Assembly: GCA_021817225.1 (NCBI GenBank)
Contig: JAKAVR010000021.1
Location: forward strand, 1 to 32,360
Direction: 5' to 3'
From: Thermoplasmata archaeon
GTDB lineage: Archaea; Thermoplasmatota; Thermoplasmata; Sysuiplasmatales; Sysuiplasmataceae
DNA: 32,360 nt
The notes under the pieces were generated by a model. That model was not told where the DNA came from, searched no databases, and saw nothing but the letters and a program-made list of their open reading frames with translations. Position numbers and translations under genes: made by a program. This document shows, piece after piece, positions 15,972-25,331 of the stretch; position 1 is the stretch's first letter, and each line of letters begins with the position of its first letter.

Positions 15972-16067
15972 AAAGCAGCCGATACGTCACACTTATTTTG
16001 CGGGAGAGCCTTAGGACTGCTCAGATGAACTTGAACCGATGGTAAACACTCTCCATAGGTTAACAAT

Positions 16068-16079
16068 AATATCTTAAGC
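16068..16079 (+). promoter_or_regulatory. TATA box of the ugd-galU unit
   Basis: AATATCTTAAGC is centred about 31 bases before ATG 16105 and closely resembles the dpp operon box (ATATCTTAA). There is no clear Shine-Dalgarno before the start. Confidence 0.5.
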
Positions 16080-16104
16080 AAAATCTGTAATTTGAGCTGA
16101 TAAT

Positions 16105-17370
16105 ATGAGGGCATCTCTGGTGGGTACCGGCTATGTCGGCATTGTAACCGGCGCCTGTTTTGCGCACGCCGGGCACGACGTGATAATGGTTGATAACATA
16201 AAGGAAAAAGTTGACTCGATCAACGCAGGCAGGTCACCGATATATGAGAAGGGTCTGGGGGAGATGATATCCGAGGAAGTGAGGCGTGGCCGGCTTAAGG
16301 GAACAACGAATCTCCGTGAGGCGGTTGAGTTCTCGGACATAACATTCATATGTGTCGGTACACCGGCACTTCAGGACGGGAGCCAGAATCTGGCATATGT
16401 GAAGGCGGTGGCAGAGGAGATTGGTGATGCAATTGCGGCGAAGGACAGCTTCCACACGGTAGTGGTCAAGAGCACAGTTGCACCCGGAACCACTCTCGGC
16501 ATGGTCAAACCGATTCTGGAGCAGACGACTGGAAAGAAGGCCGGAGAGGGATTTGGGCTGGGGATGAATCCGGAGTTTCTCAAGGAAGGCGATGCTCTGA
16601 ATGACTTCCTGAAGCCTGACAGGATCGTCTACGGCTACGTCGGTGAGGGGGCGGCAAAGATGCTGAGGGAAATCTACGCGCCATTCCCGGCGCCTGTCAT
16701 TGAGAAGGACTGCACCACTGCCGAAATGATAAAATACGCCTCAAATTCGCTCCTTGCCGCACGCGTTGCGCTTATAGATGAGATTGGCAACATATGCAAG
16801 GCTCTTGGCATCGATGTGAGGGATGTTGCAGCAGCCGCCGGAATGGACAGGAGGATAGGGCCGCATTTCCTCCATGCGGGCATAGGCTTCGGCGGAAGCT
16901 GCTTCAGGAAGGATGTCAGCGCGCTTGCATGGAAGGGCGGGGAGCTGGGTGTCGAGACACCTATCCTCAGTTCCGTCATCTCGCAGAACGATGCGCAGCC
17001 GCTCAGGATAGTTCAGATGCTAACATCAAAGATGGATGTGACAGGCAGGAGTATCGGCGTACTCGGTCTCTCTTTCAAGCCTGAAACTGACGACATAAGG
17101 GATGCTCCCTCCATCGTTGTTGTCAGGTCACTGCTTGAGAAAGGGGCAAGGGTTGTTGCCTACGACCCGATGGCAGGGGAAAACTTCTCGAAACTCTTCC
17201 CGCAGGTTTCATACGCCAAGAGCGCTTCCGATGTCGTGGCATCCTCCGACGCCGTGCTGGTTCTCACGGAATGGAAGCAGTTCGCCGATCCATCGCTGTA
17301 CGGCAGCAAACCTGTCTTCGACGGAAGGGGAGTGACCAGGACTGCCAACTATGAAGGTGTCTGCTGGTGA
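16105..17370 (+). CDS. ugd: UDP-glucose 6-dehydrogenase
   Basis: The enzyme oxidises UDP-glucose twice with NAD+ to UDP-glucuronate. The 421-residue protein has the N-terminal Rossmann motif GTGYVG (7-12), then VGTP (84-87), KSTVAPGTT, NPEFLKEGDA, and the catalytic Cys in GFGGSCFRKD (C266), followed by the C-terminal UDP-binding domain (LSFKPETDDIRDAPS). UDP-ManNAc and UDP-GlcNAc dehydrogenases share the fold, but NPEFLKEG and the pairing with GalU favour UDP-glucose. Its 3' end overlaps the galU start by twenty bases, so the pair is co-expressed. The product would feed surface glycan or protein-glycan synthesis. Confidence 0.92.
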   Translation: MRASLVGTGYVGIVTGACFAHAGHDVIMVDNIKEKVDSINAGRSPIYEKGLGEMISEEVRRGRLKGTTNLREAVEFSDITFICVGTPALQDGSQNLAYVKAVAEEIGDAIAAKDSFHTVVVKSTVAPGTTLGMVKPILEQTTGKKAGEGFGLGMNPEFLKEGDALNDFLKPDRIVYGYVGEGAAKMLREIYAPFPAPVIEKDCTTAEMIKYASNSLLAARVALIDEIGNICKALGIDVRDVAAAAGMDRRIGPHFLHAGIGFGGSCFRKDVSALAWKGGELGVETPILSSVISQNDAQPLRIVQMLTSKMDVTGRSIGVLGLSFKPETDDIRDAPSIVVVRSLLEKGARVVAYDPMAGENFSKLFPQVSYAKSASDVVASSDAVLVLTEWKQFADPSLYGSKPVFDGRGVTRTANYEGVCW

Positions 17371-18223
17371 TATTTTGAAAGCTGTAATTCCCGCCGCAGG
17401 AATGGGCACAAGGTTCTTGCCGCTGACGAAGGCTCAGCCCAAGGAAATGCTCCCCGTTGTTGACAAGCCGGTGATACAGTATGTTGTCGAGGAGGCAATA
17501 TCCGCCGGGATAGAGGACATACTCATAGTCACGGGCAGGGAGAAGAGGGCGATAGAGGACCATTTCGATGAGTCTCCCGAGCTTGAAAGGACGCTGGAGC
17601 ACAAGCACAACAATGAGCTGCTGAAATCAATGAGGGAGATAACAAACATGGCCTCGTTGCACTATGTGAGGCAGAAGTCCCCCAGCGGGCTAGCAGACGC
17701 GATTTACTGCGCAAGGCATCACATAGGCGACGAGAGTTTTGCCGTTATGCTGGGCGACACGATCAACATAGCGGATGTACCGCTTGTCAGGCAGCTTATC
17801 GACGCACACAAGCCTCTCGGCGCTTCCGTCATAGCTGTGGAGAGGGTCAGCCAGGAGAAGATAAGCGATTACGGCATCGTGGGCGGTCACATGCTCGGAG
17901 AGAGGCTTATTGAGATCGACAGGCTGGTGGAAAAGCCTTCTCCTAAGAATGCACCTTCAGACATAGGCATCACAGGGACATACATACTCACGCCGGGAAT
18001 ATTCGAGGCGATTGAGCAGACAGAACCGGGTGTGAACGGTGAAATCCAGCTCACTGATGCGCTCAGGGTACTGGCGAAGAAGGAGAAAATTTACGGTTAT
18101 CTGTTCACAGGAAAGAGGTATGACGTGGGGGACATGCTTCTCTGGATGAAAGTTAATCTTGAACTATCCCTGAAAAGCGAAAAATACGGCAGGCAGCTGA
18201 GGGAATTCCTGAAGACGCTCTGA
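17351..18223 (+). CDS. galU: UTP--glucose-1-phosphate uridylyltransferase, GalU type
   Basis: This enzyme makes UDP-glucose and pyrophosphate from UTP and glucose-1-P, supplying the upstream dehydrogenase. The 290-residue protein has the nucleotidyltransferase loop PAAGMGTRFLPLTKAQPKEM (14-33), DKPVIQYVVEEA, the metal/UDP-binding MLGDTI, VEKP, and GITGTYILTP. ATG 17351 lies inside ugd. A TTG at 17375 would give the common family start (M)KAVIPAAG and has GGTG a few bases upstream, so it may be the real start. The Glc-1-P:dTTP transferase RmlA is related, but the GalU-specific C-terminal part (GKRYDVGDMLLWMKVNLELS) is present. Confidence 0.9.
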   Translation: MKVSAGDILKAVIPAAGMGTRFLPLTKAQPKEMLPVVDKPVIQYVVEEAISAGIEDILIVTGREKRAIEDHFDESPELERTLEHKHNNELLKSMREITNMASLHYVRQKSPSGLADAIYCARHHIGDESFAVMLGDTINIADVPLVRQLIDAHKPLGASVIAVERVSQEKISDYGIVGGHMLGERLIEIDRLVEKPSPKNAPSDIGITGTYILTPGIFEAIEQTEPGVNGEIQLTDALRVLAKKEKIYGYLFTGKRYDVGDMLLWMKVNLELSLKSEKYGRQLREFLKTL

Positions 18224-18243
18224 CCAGGTTTGTCCGTTCCGCC

Positions 18244-18269
18244 TTTGGTGTGGGATTTTGGTGTGGGAT
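18244..18269 (+). repeat. Two tandem copies of a 13-base unit
   Basis: TTTGGTGTGGGAT occurs twice in perfect head-to-tail order just after galU and before the next promoter. It may be a recent slippage duplication or a small regulatory site. Confidence 0.8.
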
Positions 18270-18293
18270 TATACAATTCGCGCGGCCGCCAAG

Positions 18294-18303
18294 AAATATT
18301 AAT
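18294..18303 (+). promoter_or_regulatory. TATA-like box for the CxxC protein gene
   Basis: AAATATTAAT is followed about 50 bases later by an AGGAG (18338-18342) and a TTG at 18352, which together make a short-leader gene start. Confidence 0.4.
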
Positions 18304-18351
18304 GTAGATCGCAACCATTTGCTCCAGAAGAGGAAACAGGAGCAGAGCAGC

Positions 18352-18795
18352 TTGGTGGATATCATCACTGGAGAACAGCTGGCTGTTGTTGCGGAACAGG
18401 CAAGGCACTCCCATGTCAGCGAGCCCCACAGCTATGTATGGCTCGAAAGGGAATACGGTCAGGCAAGCACCATGGACATCCATTCCTACTGTGCCGAGTG
18501 CGGAGCCGTCAGGGTGGCGGCAAGGCACGGTAAGCCGGCGTCCTTCTTCGTTCAGGGTGTTGCCAACATGGTGAAATACGCGGCGATCAGGAAATCCAAG
18601 ATAACCGAATGCCAAGCCAGGCTGATGGCAAGGGCCGTCGTCTCAGACCCTGAACTGAGCGACAGCTATTCGACGCAGATAGACATGCAGATTGAGCGTT
18701 ACATCACGCTAGTACGCTCCTTCAGGCCCGAATTTGAAGAAGAGGAAATAGTGAAGTCGCTCTTCAGGAAGGAAAGGAAGGCCGTAACGCACTGA
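18352..18795 (+). CDS. Conserved-looking small protein with a CxxC pair, function unknown
   Basis: I do not recognise this 147-residue protein. It starts hydrophilic, has a His-rich stretch (QARHSHVSEPHSY), then CAEC within YCAECGAVRVAARHGKPA, resembling half of a zinc knuckle, and a helical C-terminus rich in Glu, Lys and Arg (FEEEEIVKSLFRKERK). A third Cys (TECQARL) may help bind a metal. The frame is open from 18250, but that part reads poorly; TTG 18352 has AGGAG upstream and fits the TATA position. TTG 18319 and GTG 18355 are alternatives. It sits alone between galU and the sugar-nucleotide reductase. Metal binding is a guess. Confidence 0.55.
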   Translation: MVDIITGEQLAVVAEQARHSHVSEPHSYVWLEREYGQASTMDIHSYCAECGAVRVAARHGKPASFFVQGVANMVKYAAIRKSKITECQARLMARAVVSDPELSDSYSTQIDMQIERYITLVRSFRPEFEEEEIVKSLFRKERKAVTH

Positions 18796-18942
18796 CTTGG
18801 TGCCTCCCTTACCTCGCACGCCGCGCAATGGTTGAGCTTCTTTCGCATAAAAGCACCCGTATAAAGGTAAAGCGAGTGCTTAGGATATGAACGAAGCCTT
18901 AAAACGAGTTCAGAAAGTTCAGTAAGTTCCAGGTGCAATATA

Positions 18943-19920
18943 ATGAAGGTCATAGTCACTGGTGGGACCGGTTTCATAGGGCATTATCTCACAAGAGCGC
19001 TGGTGAGCCGTGGTGATGAGGTCATTGCCACCCATTTTGACAGCGGCAGTCCTCTGGAGGGCGAGAGGATCGAGGGCGCCACCTACCTGAGGCTCGACAT
19101 TTCCTCCAGGGAAGATGTCACCGCCATGGTGGACAGGGAGAAGCCGGACCAGATATACCACCTCGCGGGCCAGGCGTACCCTGTCCCGTCCTGGAACGAC
19201 CCGGCCGGCACCTTCCGAGTCAATGTGCTGGGCACAATCTATCTCTTCGAGGCTGTGAGGAAGTCAGGAAGGCCGACGGTCATAGCCAACGCCTGTTCCG
19301 GGGCAGAGTACGGCGACAGGATAATGTCACCGATACCGGAGGAGAGCGTCCTCAGGCCCCTCTCCCCCTATGGTGTCAGCAAGGCTGCCCACGACATGCT
19401 TGTCTACCAGTACAACAGGTCATACTCGCTTCCGTTTTTCAGCCTGAGGCTTTTCGGGACAACAGGGCCGGGAAAGGCGGGCGATGCGCTCAACGACTTC
19501 GCGTCTCAGGTTGCGATGGCAGAGAACAATGGCGGGACGGTAAAGGTCGGCAGGCTTGATGTTATCAGGGATATCTCGGACGTCAGGGATGTGGTCAACG
19601 CATTCATGCTTGTGGCCGGGAAAGGCACTCCTGGGGAGCCTTACAACATAGGCTCCGGAAAGCACTACAGGATAGGCGACCTGCTCGACATGCTGCTTTC
19701 CATGGCAACGACCGAGGTCGGATACACCGTAGAGAGCAGCAGGATCCGGCCGGCGGACGAAGTGGAGACATATCCGGAGATAACGAGAATCAGGAACCTT
19801 GGCTACGTGCCGAAATACGACATGAAACAGACCATGTACGACCTTCTCGAATTCTGGCGCTCAAGGCAGGACAAGACTGTTGCCACAAGGCCGGCTGACA
19901 TACGGCATGCCGTAAACTGA
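18943..19920 (+). CDS. NAD(P)-dependent sugar-nucleotide epimerase/dehydratase or 4-reductase (extended SDR)
   Basis: A 325-residue extended short-chain dehydrogenase. The cofactor motif is TGGTGFIG (6-13); the catalytic pair is Y143 and K147 in SPYGVSKAAHD, with Ser near 119 (ACSGAEYG). HLAGQAYPVPSW and the FGTTGPG segment resemble GDP-6-deoxy-D-lyxo-4-hexulose reductase (RMD) and GDP-mannose 4,6-dehydratase more than UDP-glucose 4-epimerase. AGGTG sits seven bases before the ATG. With ugd, galU and two glycosyltransferases nearby, it probably makes a deoxysugar donor for surface glycans. The exact substrate cannot be settled by eye. Confidence 0.82.
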   Translation: MKVIVTGGTGFIGHYLTRALVSRGDEVIATHFDSGSPLEGERIEGATYLRLDISSREDVTAMVDREKPDQIYHLAGQAYPVPSWNDPAGTFRVNVLGTIYLFEAVRKSGRPTVIANACSGAEYGDRIMSPIPEESVLRPLSPYGVSKAAHDMLVYQYNRSYSLPFFSLRLFGTTGPGKAGDALNDFASQVAMAENNGGTVKVGRLDVIRDISDVRDVVNAFMLVAGKGTPGEPYNIGSGKHYRIGDLLDMLLSMATTEVGYTVESSRIRPADEVETYPEITRIRNLGYVPKYDMKQTMYDLLEFWRSRQDKTVATRPADIRHAVN

Positions 19921-20165
19921 GACAACAGCCTTGTTTTTCCGCGCCTGGTGCATGGAATCGAAAGGCAGTGTGCCTTAGACATGCCCCCATCCCTGAAGAT
20001 GGTGTCAGGGAGGCCGGACGCGCCGGGCTCTGCGTCTCTAAGCCACACCGCTGATACATCACTCTTTCGGCAGGAATGAATATAATGATGTGATGGCAAC
20101 AATAAAGTGACAAGGCGTGGATTCGGTCCAGCCGAGTGTCCCAACTGTTGCGGGTGGATTGGAAA

Positions 20166-22049
20166 ATGAAGGACTTGAAAACAGGCGGAGAGGCATCTGC
20201 ACATGGAGAACCGGCAGATCTTAAGCGGTATCTTACCTTCAGGGACGTCTTTTTCCTTTCTTTTGGGGGAGAATCGCCTCTCCTCAGCCTTCTTACATAC
20301 GGCGCTGTCGCGCTCAGCCTTGGCGGCTATCTTGCACCCGTGATTCTCATTATAGGCGCACTTATAGTGCTTGTGAACGGCATGGTGGTCCACAGGCTCT
20401 CAACCCGCTTCACCTCCACCGGCGGATACTACACATATGCAGTTCATTCACTTTCCGAAAGGACCGGTTTCCAGACAGGCTGGATGTATGTCCTTTACGC
20501 GGTTCTCTTTGGCTCCGCTTATGTAATTGGCGCCGCGTATATCATCAACTATGTGTTCGGTTTTTCCACCATTCTCGTCTCCCTTTGCATGACTCTGCCC
20601 GCATTTCTTTTTCTGATTCTCGGGATAAGGCCCTCCGCCAAGTATGCAATCGTCGCCGGTATCGTCGAGATATGTGTGCTGGCCCTCTTCTTTGCCTATT
20701 CCATCTACCTTGCCCATTTCACATTCTATAATCCTCTGACCTACCAGAGTGCGACAAGCATACCTGCGGGAAGGCTGGCGCTTGCGATTCTGTTTGCGAT
20801 GGGCATACCCACGGGATACGGTTCCATTGCACCCATATCCGGGGAGATCGTGAATGCACAGAAGGTGGTCGGGAGGGCAGCCATCTCTGTCATTCTCGCA
20901 GGGGGTGCAATGGGTGCCTTCTTCATGTACGGTCTTGCAAACCTTATAATTTCGAACGGCGCAAGCATCCGCGGAGTCACCGGCGCGAACGGACTCGGGG
21001 TGATATCGCTCATACAGAATTACTTCGGTGGTTCGGCTGAATTTTTCATATTTGTTCTTGCAGTTGGCGCAATAAGCGACGGTATGCTGGCAATTCTCTC
21101 GTTCGCTGCCGCGGCTTCAAGGACGATTTTCGGGATGGGCAGGGACAGGACGCTGCCCGGGTATTTTTCAATGCAGTACAAGGGTCAGCCGCTGGCAGCC
21201 AATGCCTTCGTCGGCATGCTTATGATTGTGATATGCTCAGTCATCCTGATTCCGCTTAATGCGGTTGATGCTTTCATTGCTCTTGGAACAATCTCATCCC
21301 TTGGCGGGCTTTTCATTCATCTCGCGGCAAACTTCTCCCTGCTTAGAATTGGCCTGAGAAAGGCAAGGAGGCGGGTGGGTGCAGGGATTAACACAGTCGC
21401 CTCACTGCTCTACCCGTACGGGGAGGCGCTTCTGGCAATTGCAGCAGTCATAATCACCTCGCTGGACCTTGTATTTTCGCTTGTGTCCACTGCCCTCATT
21501 TACGCCACGCTCTTTCTTGCCTGGATCGTCGTTGGATATCTCTATTCCGATACCAGGGAAATTGTTTTCAAGGCACCTGTCGGCCGTCTGAGGCCTTCTG
21601 CTTCCGGATCCGGGTCAGAAACATGGCGCGCGGTTGGAAAAATGACAGCAATGGAAATCAGGAGCGAACTTCCGGACATGCTTGTAGGGGAGGAGGATAA
21701 GCTGAAGGCGGCAATGAATAAATGTCTCGAGGCGGACTCGCCTGCTGCGGTCGTCATCGACAGGCAGGGCAGGCCTGCCGGGACCCTGCTTCTGAGGGAC
21801 ATCACGACTCTAAGCGATGAAGAACTCAACTTCTATTCGGCTGGGGATTTTGCCAAGCCGGCGGTCGCAACTGTTACAGGAAATGAGCATGCGCTTGCTC
21901 TGGCGTCCGTTTTCAGGGAAAGCGGGCTGCCAATAGTTGCAATAATCGACAACAGCGGAAAGGTTGTCGGCACCGTGAGGGAAAGGGAGATCATCAGGAG
22001 GATTGCAACCCTCCGCGAAAAACAGAAGGCAGACGCCACTGACAGCTGA
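20166..22049 (+). CDS. APC-superfamily amino-acid/polyamine permease with C-terminal CBS pair
   Basis: About 490 residues form a 12-helix APC permease, with the first helix region FRDVFFLSFGGESPLLSLLT and an APC-like GSIAPISGEIVNAQ loop. About 120 further cytoplasmic residues form two CBS motifs: EIRSELPDMLVGEEDKLKAA to GRPAGTLLLRDI, and KPAVATVTGNEHALALAS to GKVVGTVREREI. CBS pairs usually bind adenosine nucleotides, suggesting the transport is gated by energy state or a nucleotide signal. ATG 20166 has GGTGG about eight bases upstream; a GTG at 20136 is the alternative. The stop is followed immediately by the next start. The substrate may be an amino acid such as alanine or glutamate, but nothing in the sequence proves it. 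Confidence 0.85.
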   Translation: MKDLKTGGEASAHGEPADLKRYLTFRDVFFLSFGGESPLLSLLTYGAVALSLGGYLAPVILIIGALIVLVNGMVVHRLSTRFTSTGGYYTYAVHSLSERTGFQTGWMYVLYAVLFGSAYVIGAAYIINYVFGFSTILVSLCMTLPAFLFLILGIRPSAKYAIVAGIVEICVLALFFAYSIYLAHFTFYNPLTYQSATSIPAGRLALAILFAMGIPTGYGSIAPISGEIVNAQKVVGRAAISVILAGGAMGAFFMYGLANLIISNGASIRGVTGANGLGVISLIQNYFGGSAEFFIFVLAVGAISDGMLAILSFAAAASRTIFGMGRDRTLPGYFSMQYKGQPLAANAFVGMLMIVICSVILIPLNAVDAFIALGTISSLGGLFIHLAANFSLLRIGLRKARRRVGAGINTVASLLYPYGEALLAIAAVIITSLDLVFSLVSTALIYATLFLAWIVVGYLYSDTREIVFKAPVGRLRPSASGSGSETWRAVGKMTAMEIRSELPDMLVGEEDKLKAAMNKCLEADSPAAVVIDRQGRPAGTLLLRDITTLSDEELNFYSAGDFAKPAVATVTGNEHALALASVFRESGLPIVAIIDNSGKVVGTVREREIIRRIATLREKQKADATDS

Positions 22050-23345
22050 GTGCGCGTGATTTCGGATTCGAAAGTTCAGGCCTTTCGTAATGTGATAGGA
22101 CAGTCCACTTCATTCTTTCAGGCAGTGGATTCAGTTCTCTTCTCTGTTTTCATGAAACGAACCGATGCCAATGGTTATATGTCCCCGTTACTGCTGAGGA
22201 CGGCGATGGCAGTCATCACTCTCCCGCCTGCTGTTGCCGCTGTACTGTTCGGAGTTGTAGGCGGTCTAGTCGGCTTTCTGATTGCCCTTGTGCTGAAGAG
22301 AAGAATACCTGGAAGGTTTGCAATACTGATAACGGCAGCCATAGCAGGTGTTGCATCTGAACTGATTTCCGGTGCGCTGGGGGAGCTGACAGGCAACGGT
22401 GCAGTCGTACTGACTGCAAGGCTCATCGGCCTCTTCATGGGCGGGGCGATGTTCAGGTTCACCTTCAAGGGTCACTTCGGGAGCACTGCAGACTGGATGA
22501 CTCCATATCTGGCGAGTTCATTCGCTTCATGGACCGCATTTGCAATGAGCCTCCAGACGGTCGGGTTCGTTTCTGTTGCTGCCGCAATAGTGGGCGGTTT
22601 CTGCGCCTCCACGCTCGGAAGGCTGGTTTCAAGGTATCTTCCCTCCACTGTGGAACAGGCTTCCGCCATGACACAGATAGCGGGCCTGTCATGGGTGCTT
22701 GGCTTCATGGCATATTCCATCGGCATTGTGGCGATATACGCATCATCGGGAGTTCTGGCACTCACACCCTTCGGGATCTTCGCGGCCAGCAGCGTGGCGC
22801 TTCTGCTCTCGGTCCTAATCGCCCTTCCGTACGTCTCGAGGCAGAGAGTTTACTCGCGGCTGACAGCAAGAATCAGCAAACTGTGGAAGTACATGGGGTC
22901 ATTCATCCTTCTCTTCCTCTTCATAGCATTGCTGATACTGATTGGATATCAGAAGGCATTTTCGCTTATCATATTGGCAATCACCCTCGCAGGAGGTCTT
23001 GTTGCAGGCGTGGTTTCAGGTTCGGTTTCGTATTACCTCTCGAAGGAGAGAAAGGGCATTCCGCCGCAGACATTCAGTGCAATACTTCTCGGTATATCCT
23101 CAGGACAGGGGATCGGTGTGATTGCCTCCATTGCGCTCGATACCTTTGTGGTCAGGTTCTACACGGATACCATACTTGAGCTCATCTTCCTCTCGGGGCT
23201 GGCGGCAACCGTTGCCGGTTTTCTGCTTTCCGCCTGGAGGGTCAGCAGGGCTGCACCGGTTGAAGAACAACCCATGCCAGTCCAGCCTGAGACAGCACCC
23301 GTTGCCGATGCACAGAACGAGAGTCAGCCCAAACCACCGTCCTGA
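22050..23345 (+). CDS. Polytopic membrane protein, function unknown, coupled to the APC permease
   Basis: A 431-residue protein with about ten or eleven hydrophobic segments, for example LFGVVGGLVGFLIALVL, FAILITAAIAGVASELISGA and FILLFLFIALLILIGY, plus a soluble Pro/Glu/Gln-rich tail (from about residue 405). It starts with GTG directly after the permease stop, so translation is probably coupled and the two proteins may work together. I do not recognise the family. Gly-rich helices such as GGLVAGVVSG suggest a transporter or channel-like bundle. Confidence 0.75.
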   Translation: MRVISDSKVQAFRNVIGQSTSFFQAVDSVLFSVFMKRTDANGYMSPLLLRTAMAVITLPPAVAAVLFGVVGGLVGFLIALVLKRRIPGRFAILITAAIAGVASELISGALGELTGNGAVVLTARLIGLFMGGAMFRFTFKGHFGSTADWMTPYLASSFASWTAFAMSLQTVGFVSVAAAIVGGFCASTLGRLVSRYLPSTVEQASAMTQIAGLSWVLGFMAYSIGIVAIYASSGVLALTPFGIFAASSVALLLSVLIALPYVSRQRVYSRLTARISKLWKYMGSFILLFLFIALLILIGYQKAFSLIILAITLAGGLVAGVVSGSVSYYLSKERKGIPPQTFSAILLGISSGQGIGVIASIALDTFVVRFYTDTILELIFLSGLAATVAGFLLSAWRVSRAAPVEEQPMPVQPETAPVADAQNESQPKPPS

Positions 23346-23406
23346 GTGTGCTTTTCAGTGAACACTGTAATTGAATAGGGGGTCCGACTCTCTGGAATGG
23401 GCAAAT

Positions 23407-23886
23407 ATGGCGAACACTGTTCTGCTTCGTGAAATGCTGCGTGACGATCTCGAGATTTTCTTCAAACAGCAGCTGGACCCGGAAGCAAACTGGATGGCCG
23501 CATTTACATCGGAGAATCCCGCAGACAGGGCTGCTTTCGACGAACACTGGAGGAGAATAATGGGCAATCCATCAATCATGCGCAAGACAATCATCTTCAA
23601 CGGCCAGGTCGCGGGATATGTGTCGAAATACATGGATGAAGGCAGGCCCGAGATCACTTACTGGATTGGCCGGGAATTCTGGGGCAGGGGAATTGCAACC
23701 TCCGCCCTTTCGCAGTTTCTGTCAATCATGGTCGAGAGGCCGGTATTCGCAAGGGTCGCGAAGGACAACTTCGCATCATACCGGGTCCTCGAGAAATGCG
23801 GCTTCGCAATTATAGGGGAGGGAAGCGGACACGCAAATGCGCGCCGCGCCGACACTGGCGAATACATAATGCGACTCGACAACTGA
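23407..23886 (+). CDS. GNAT-family N-acetyltransferase
   Basis: A 159-residue protein of the RimJ/RimL-like GNAT type. The acetyl-CoA-binding loop is REFWGRGIATSAL (89-101), and the C-terminal NFASYRVLEKCGF (121-133) is the usual end of the fold. ATG 23407 is chosen over a TTG at 23371, because the GNAT domain begins at once with TVLLREMLRDDLEIF. It stands 60 bases after the membrane protein gene and may be part of that transcript. The acceptor (protein N-terminus, amino acid, aminosugar or antibiotic) is unknown. Confidence 0.85.
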   Translation: MANTVLLREMLRDDLEIFFKQQLDPEANWMAAFTSENPADRAAFDEHWRRIMGNPSIMRKTIIFNGQVAGYVSKYMDEGRPEITYWIGREFWGRGIATSALSQFLSIMVERPVFARVAKDNFASYRVLEKCGFAIIGEGSGHANARRADTGEYIMRLDN

Positions 23887-24104
23887 GAGCACCTGGAAAA
23901 GCGGAAAGTCAAATGCGCTATCGACAAATAAATCGCAGGCGCAAGCCCACGATTTCAATCATATGAGGATGTCAGCTATTCGAAAGCGGAAGAATCATGC
24001 GGCAGAAGAACATCTTTTATCACGCATCTGAAGTCACTCTGAAAAGTTGAAATAATCGAAAACGTTCGAGAGATGCATACCTAATCCAGGGTTGGAGGGC
24101 AGGC

Positions 24105-25166
24105 GTGGTTGACAGTCTGCTGAGTGTAATTGTCCGCAAGTACTATACAATGAACGGAACAAGAGTTCTGGCAGACAATGTGACTGCGACACTCAGAGAA
24201 CTTAAGGTCAAGTTCAATGAAAGAGTCGTCTTCGTCACCGATCCAAGAAAGAAACACCTTGGAACGGTGAGCGGTATCCTCGGGGCTGTCTCGACACGCC
24301 TGAAGAGCCATCGGGACGAGAAATCGATCAGTTTTACGGCGCTCGCTCCCGGGAACGTTCTGTATGTCCCCGATATAGGTAATCCTGACGGAAGATCCGG
24401 AACGCTCTCGGATGCAATCCTGGACCGCATAATGACCAGCTCAATAAGGAATACGGATTCAATCTTCACAAATTCGAAATATATGCGGCAGATAATCTCG
24501 GATAAGTATGACATTTCCCTGGACAACGTTTTTGACCTTCCTCTTCCCATAGATGACGTTTTCACCCCAGAGAAGAATCTCAGGAGGGACGACTGCATTT
24601 CGTTTCTCACCGTCGGCAAACTGACAAGGCGCAGGATTGGGTTACTGGACATACCGTCAATGCTGCGAAAAGCGCATGGAGACAAGAAAATCACATATTA
24701 CAGGGCGGGCCCAAGGTCGGATTATGAAGGCAGATTGATGGCAGCATGCAGGCAAGCGGATATCGAATACACGAACATCGGTGACACACCAAATCGAAAG
24801 TTGGTGGATTACTACAGAATGGTCAACTGTTATGTCTATCTGAGCGAGATGGAAGGGTACAGCCTGACGCCAAAGGAGGCGCTCGCCTGCGGTACTCCTG
24901 CACTCATCTCGCACAATCCGGTGCATGACGAAATCTACGGAGGTAAACCGGGTGTCGTCTGGTTCGACGGCTTTGACTCGGTCGCGAAGGCATGTGAAAT
25001 GCCACACTCTCAGGAATATTCTCTGTGGACTCACAGCTATTCATTCCGAAACCTTACCCTGGATCTGCTTAAGATCGCGGGAGTGGATGTGCCCGTAACA
25101 GCTCATCACCAATCGGATGACTCGAGAGGCATGGACAAACCGCCAAACTCAACCCGTAATGCCTGA
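24105..25166 (+). CDS. Glycosyltransferase, GT4-like (GT-B fold)
   Basis: A 353-residue protein. The C-terminal half shows the GT4 pattern: FLTVGKLTRRRIGLLDIPSM (donor-binding start), YYRAGPRSD, and EMEGYSLTPKEALACGTPAL (the E-x7-E type motif for the sugar nucleotide). The N-terminal half is more diverged but includes VLYVPDIGNPDG and SIFTNSKYMRQII, where GT4 enzymes often read ...SxxxK/R. GGAGGG lies five to six bases before the GTG start. No membrane helix is visible. It probably builds surface glycans using donors such as those made by the ugd/galU/SDR genes, though the acceptor is unknown. Confidence 0.8.
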   Translation: MVDSLLSVIVRKYYTMNGTRVLADNVTATLRELKVKFNERVVFVTDPRKKHLGTVSGILGAVSTRLKSHRDEKSISFTALAPGNVLYVPDIGNPDGRSGTLSDAILDRIMTSSIRNTDSIFTNSKYMRQIISDKYDISLDNVFDLPLPIDDVFTPEKNLRRDDCISFLTVGKLTRRRIGLLDIPSMLRKAHGDKKITYYRAGPRSDYEGRLMAACRQADIEYTNIGDTPNRKLVDYYRMVNCYVYLSEMEGYSLTPKEALACGTPALISHNPVHDEIYGGKPGVVWFDGFDSVAKACEMPHSQEYSLWTHSYSFRNLTLDLLKIAGVDVPVTAHHQSDDSRGMDKPPNSTRNA

Positions 25167-25300
25167 CGGCCTGCCATGCGCTGCAACCTGAGATTCGTGT
25201 CCAGGGCAAACACAGACATCGGCCGGAGATGACTTTGAAGAGCCATGCATTGAACACCTGGTTTGATCCCTGCGGTTGAAGACGTTGCGTGTCAATGACA

Positions 25301-25308
25301 TTTAAATT
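25301..25308 (+). promoter_or_regulatory. TATA box for the second VOC gene
   Basis: TTTAAATT is centred 28 bases before GTG 25332, with no ribosome binding site, as in a leaderless gene. Confidence 0.55.
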
Positions 25309-25331
25309 GACATGAATCCATCCTTTGTTCG

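Noticed and set aside
24143-24694. 183-codon reverse ORF inside the GT4-like gene
   Set aside because: Antisense shadow of the glycosyltransferase, which has the recognisable motifs and a ribosome binding site.
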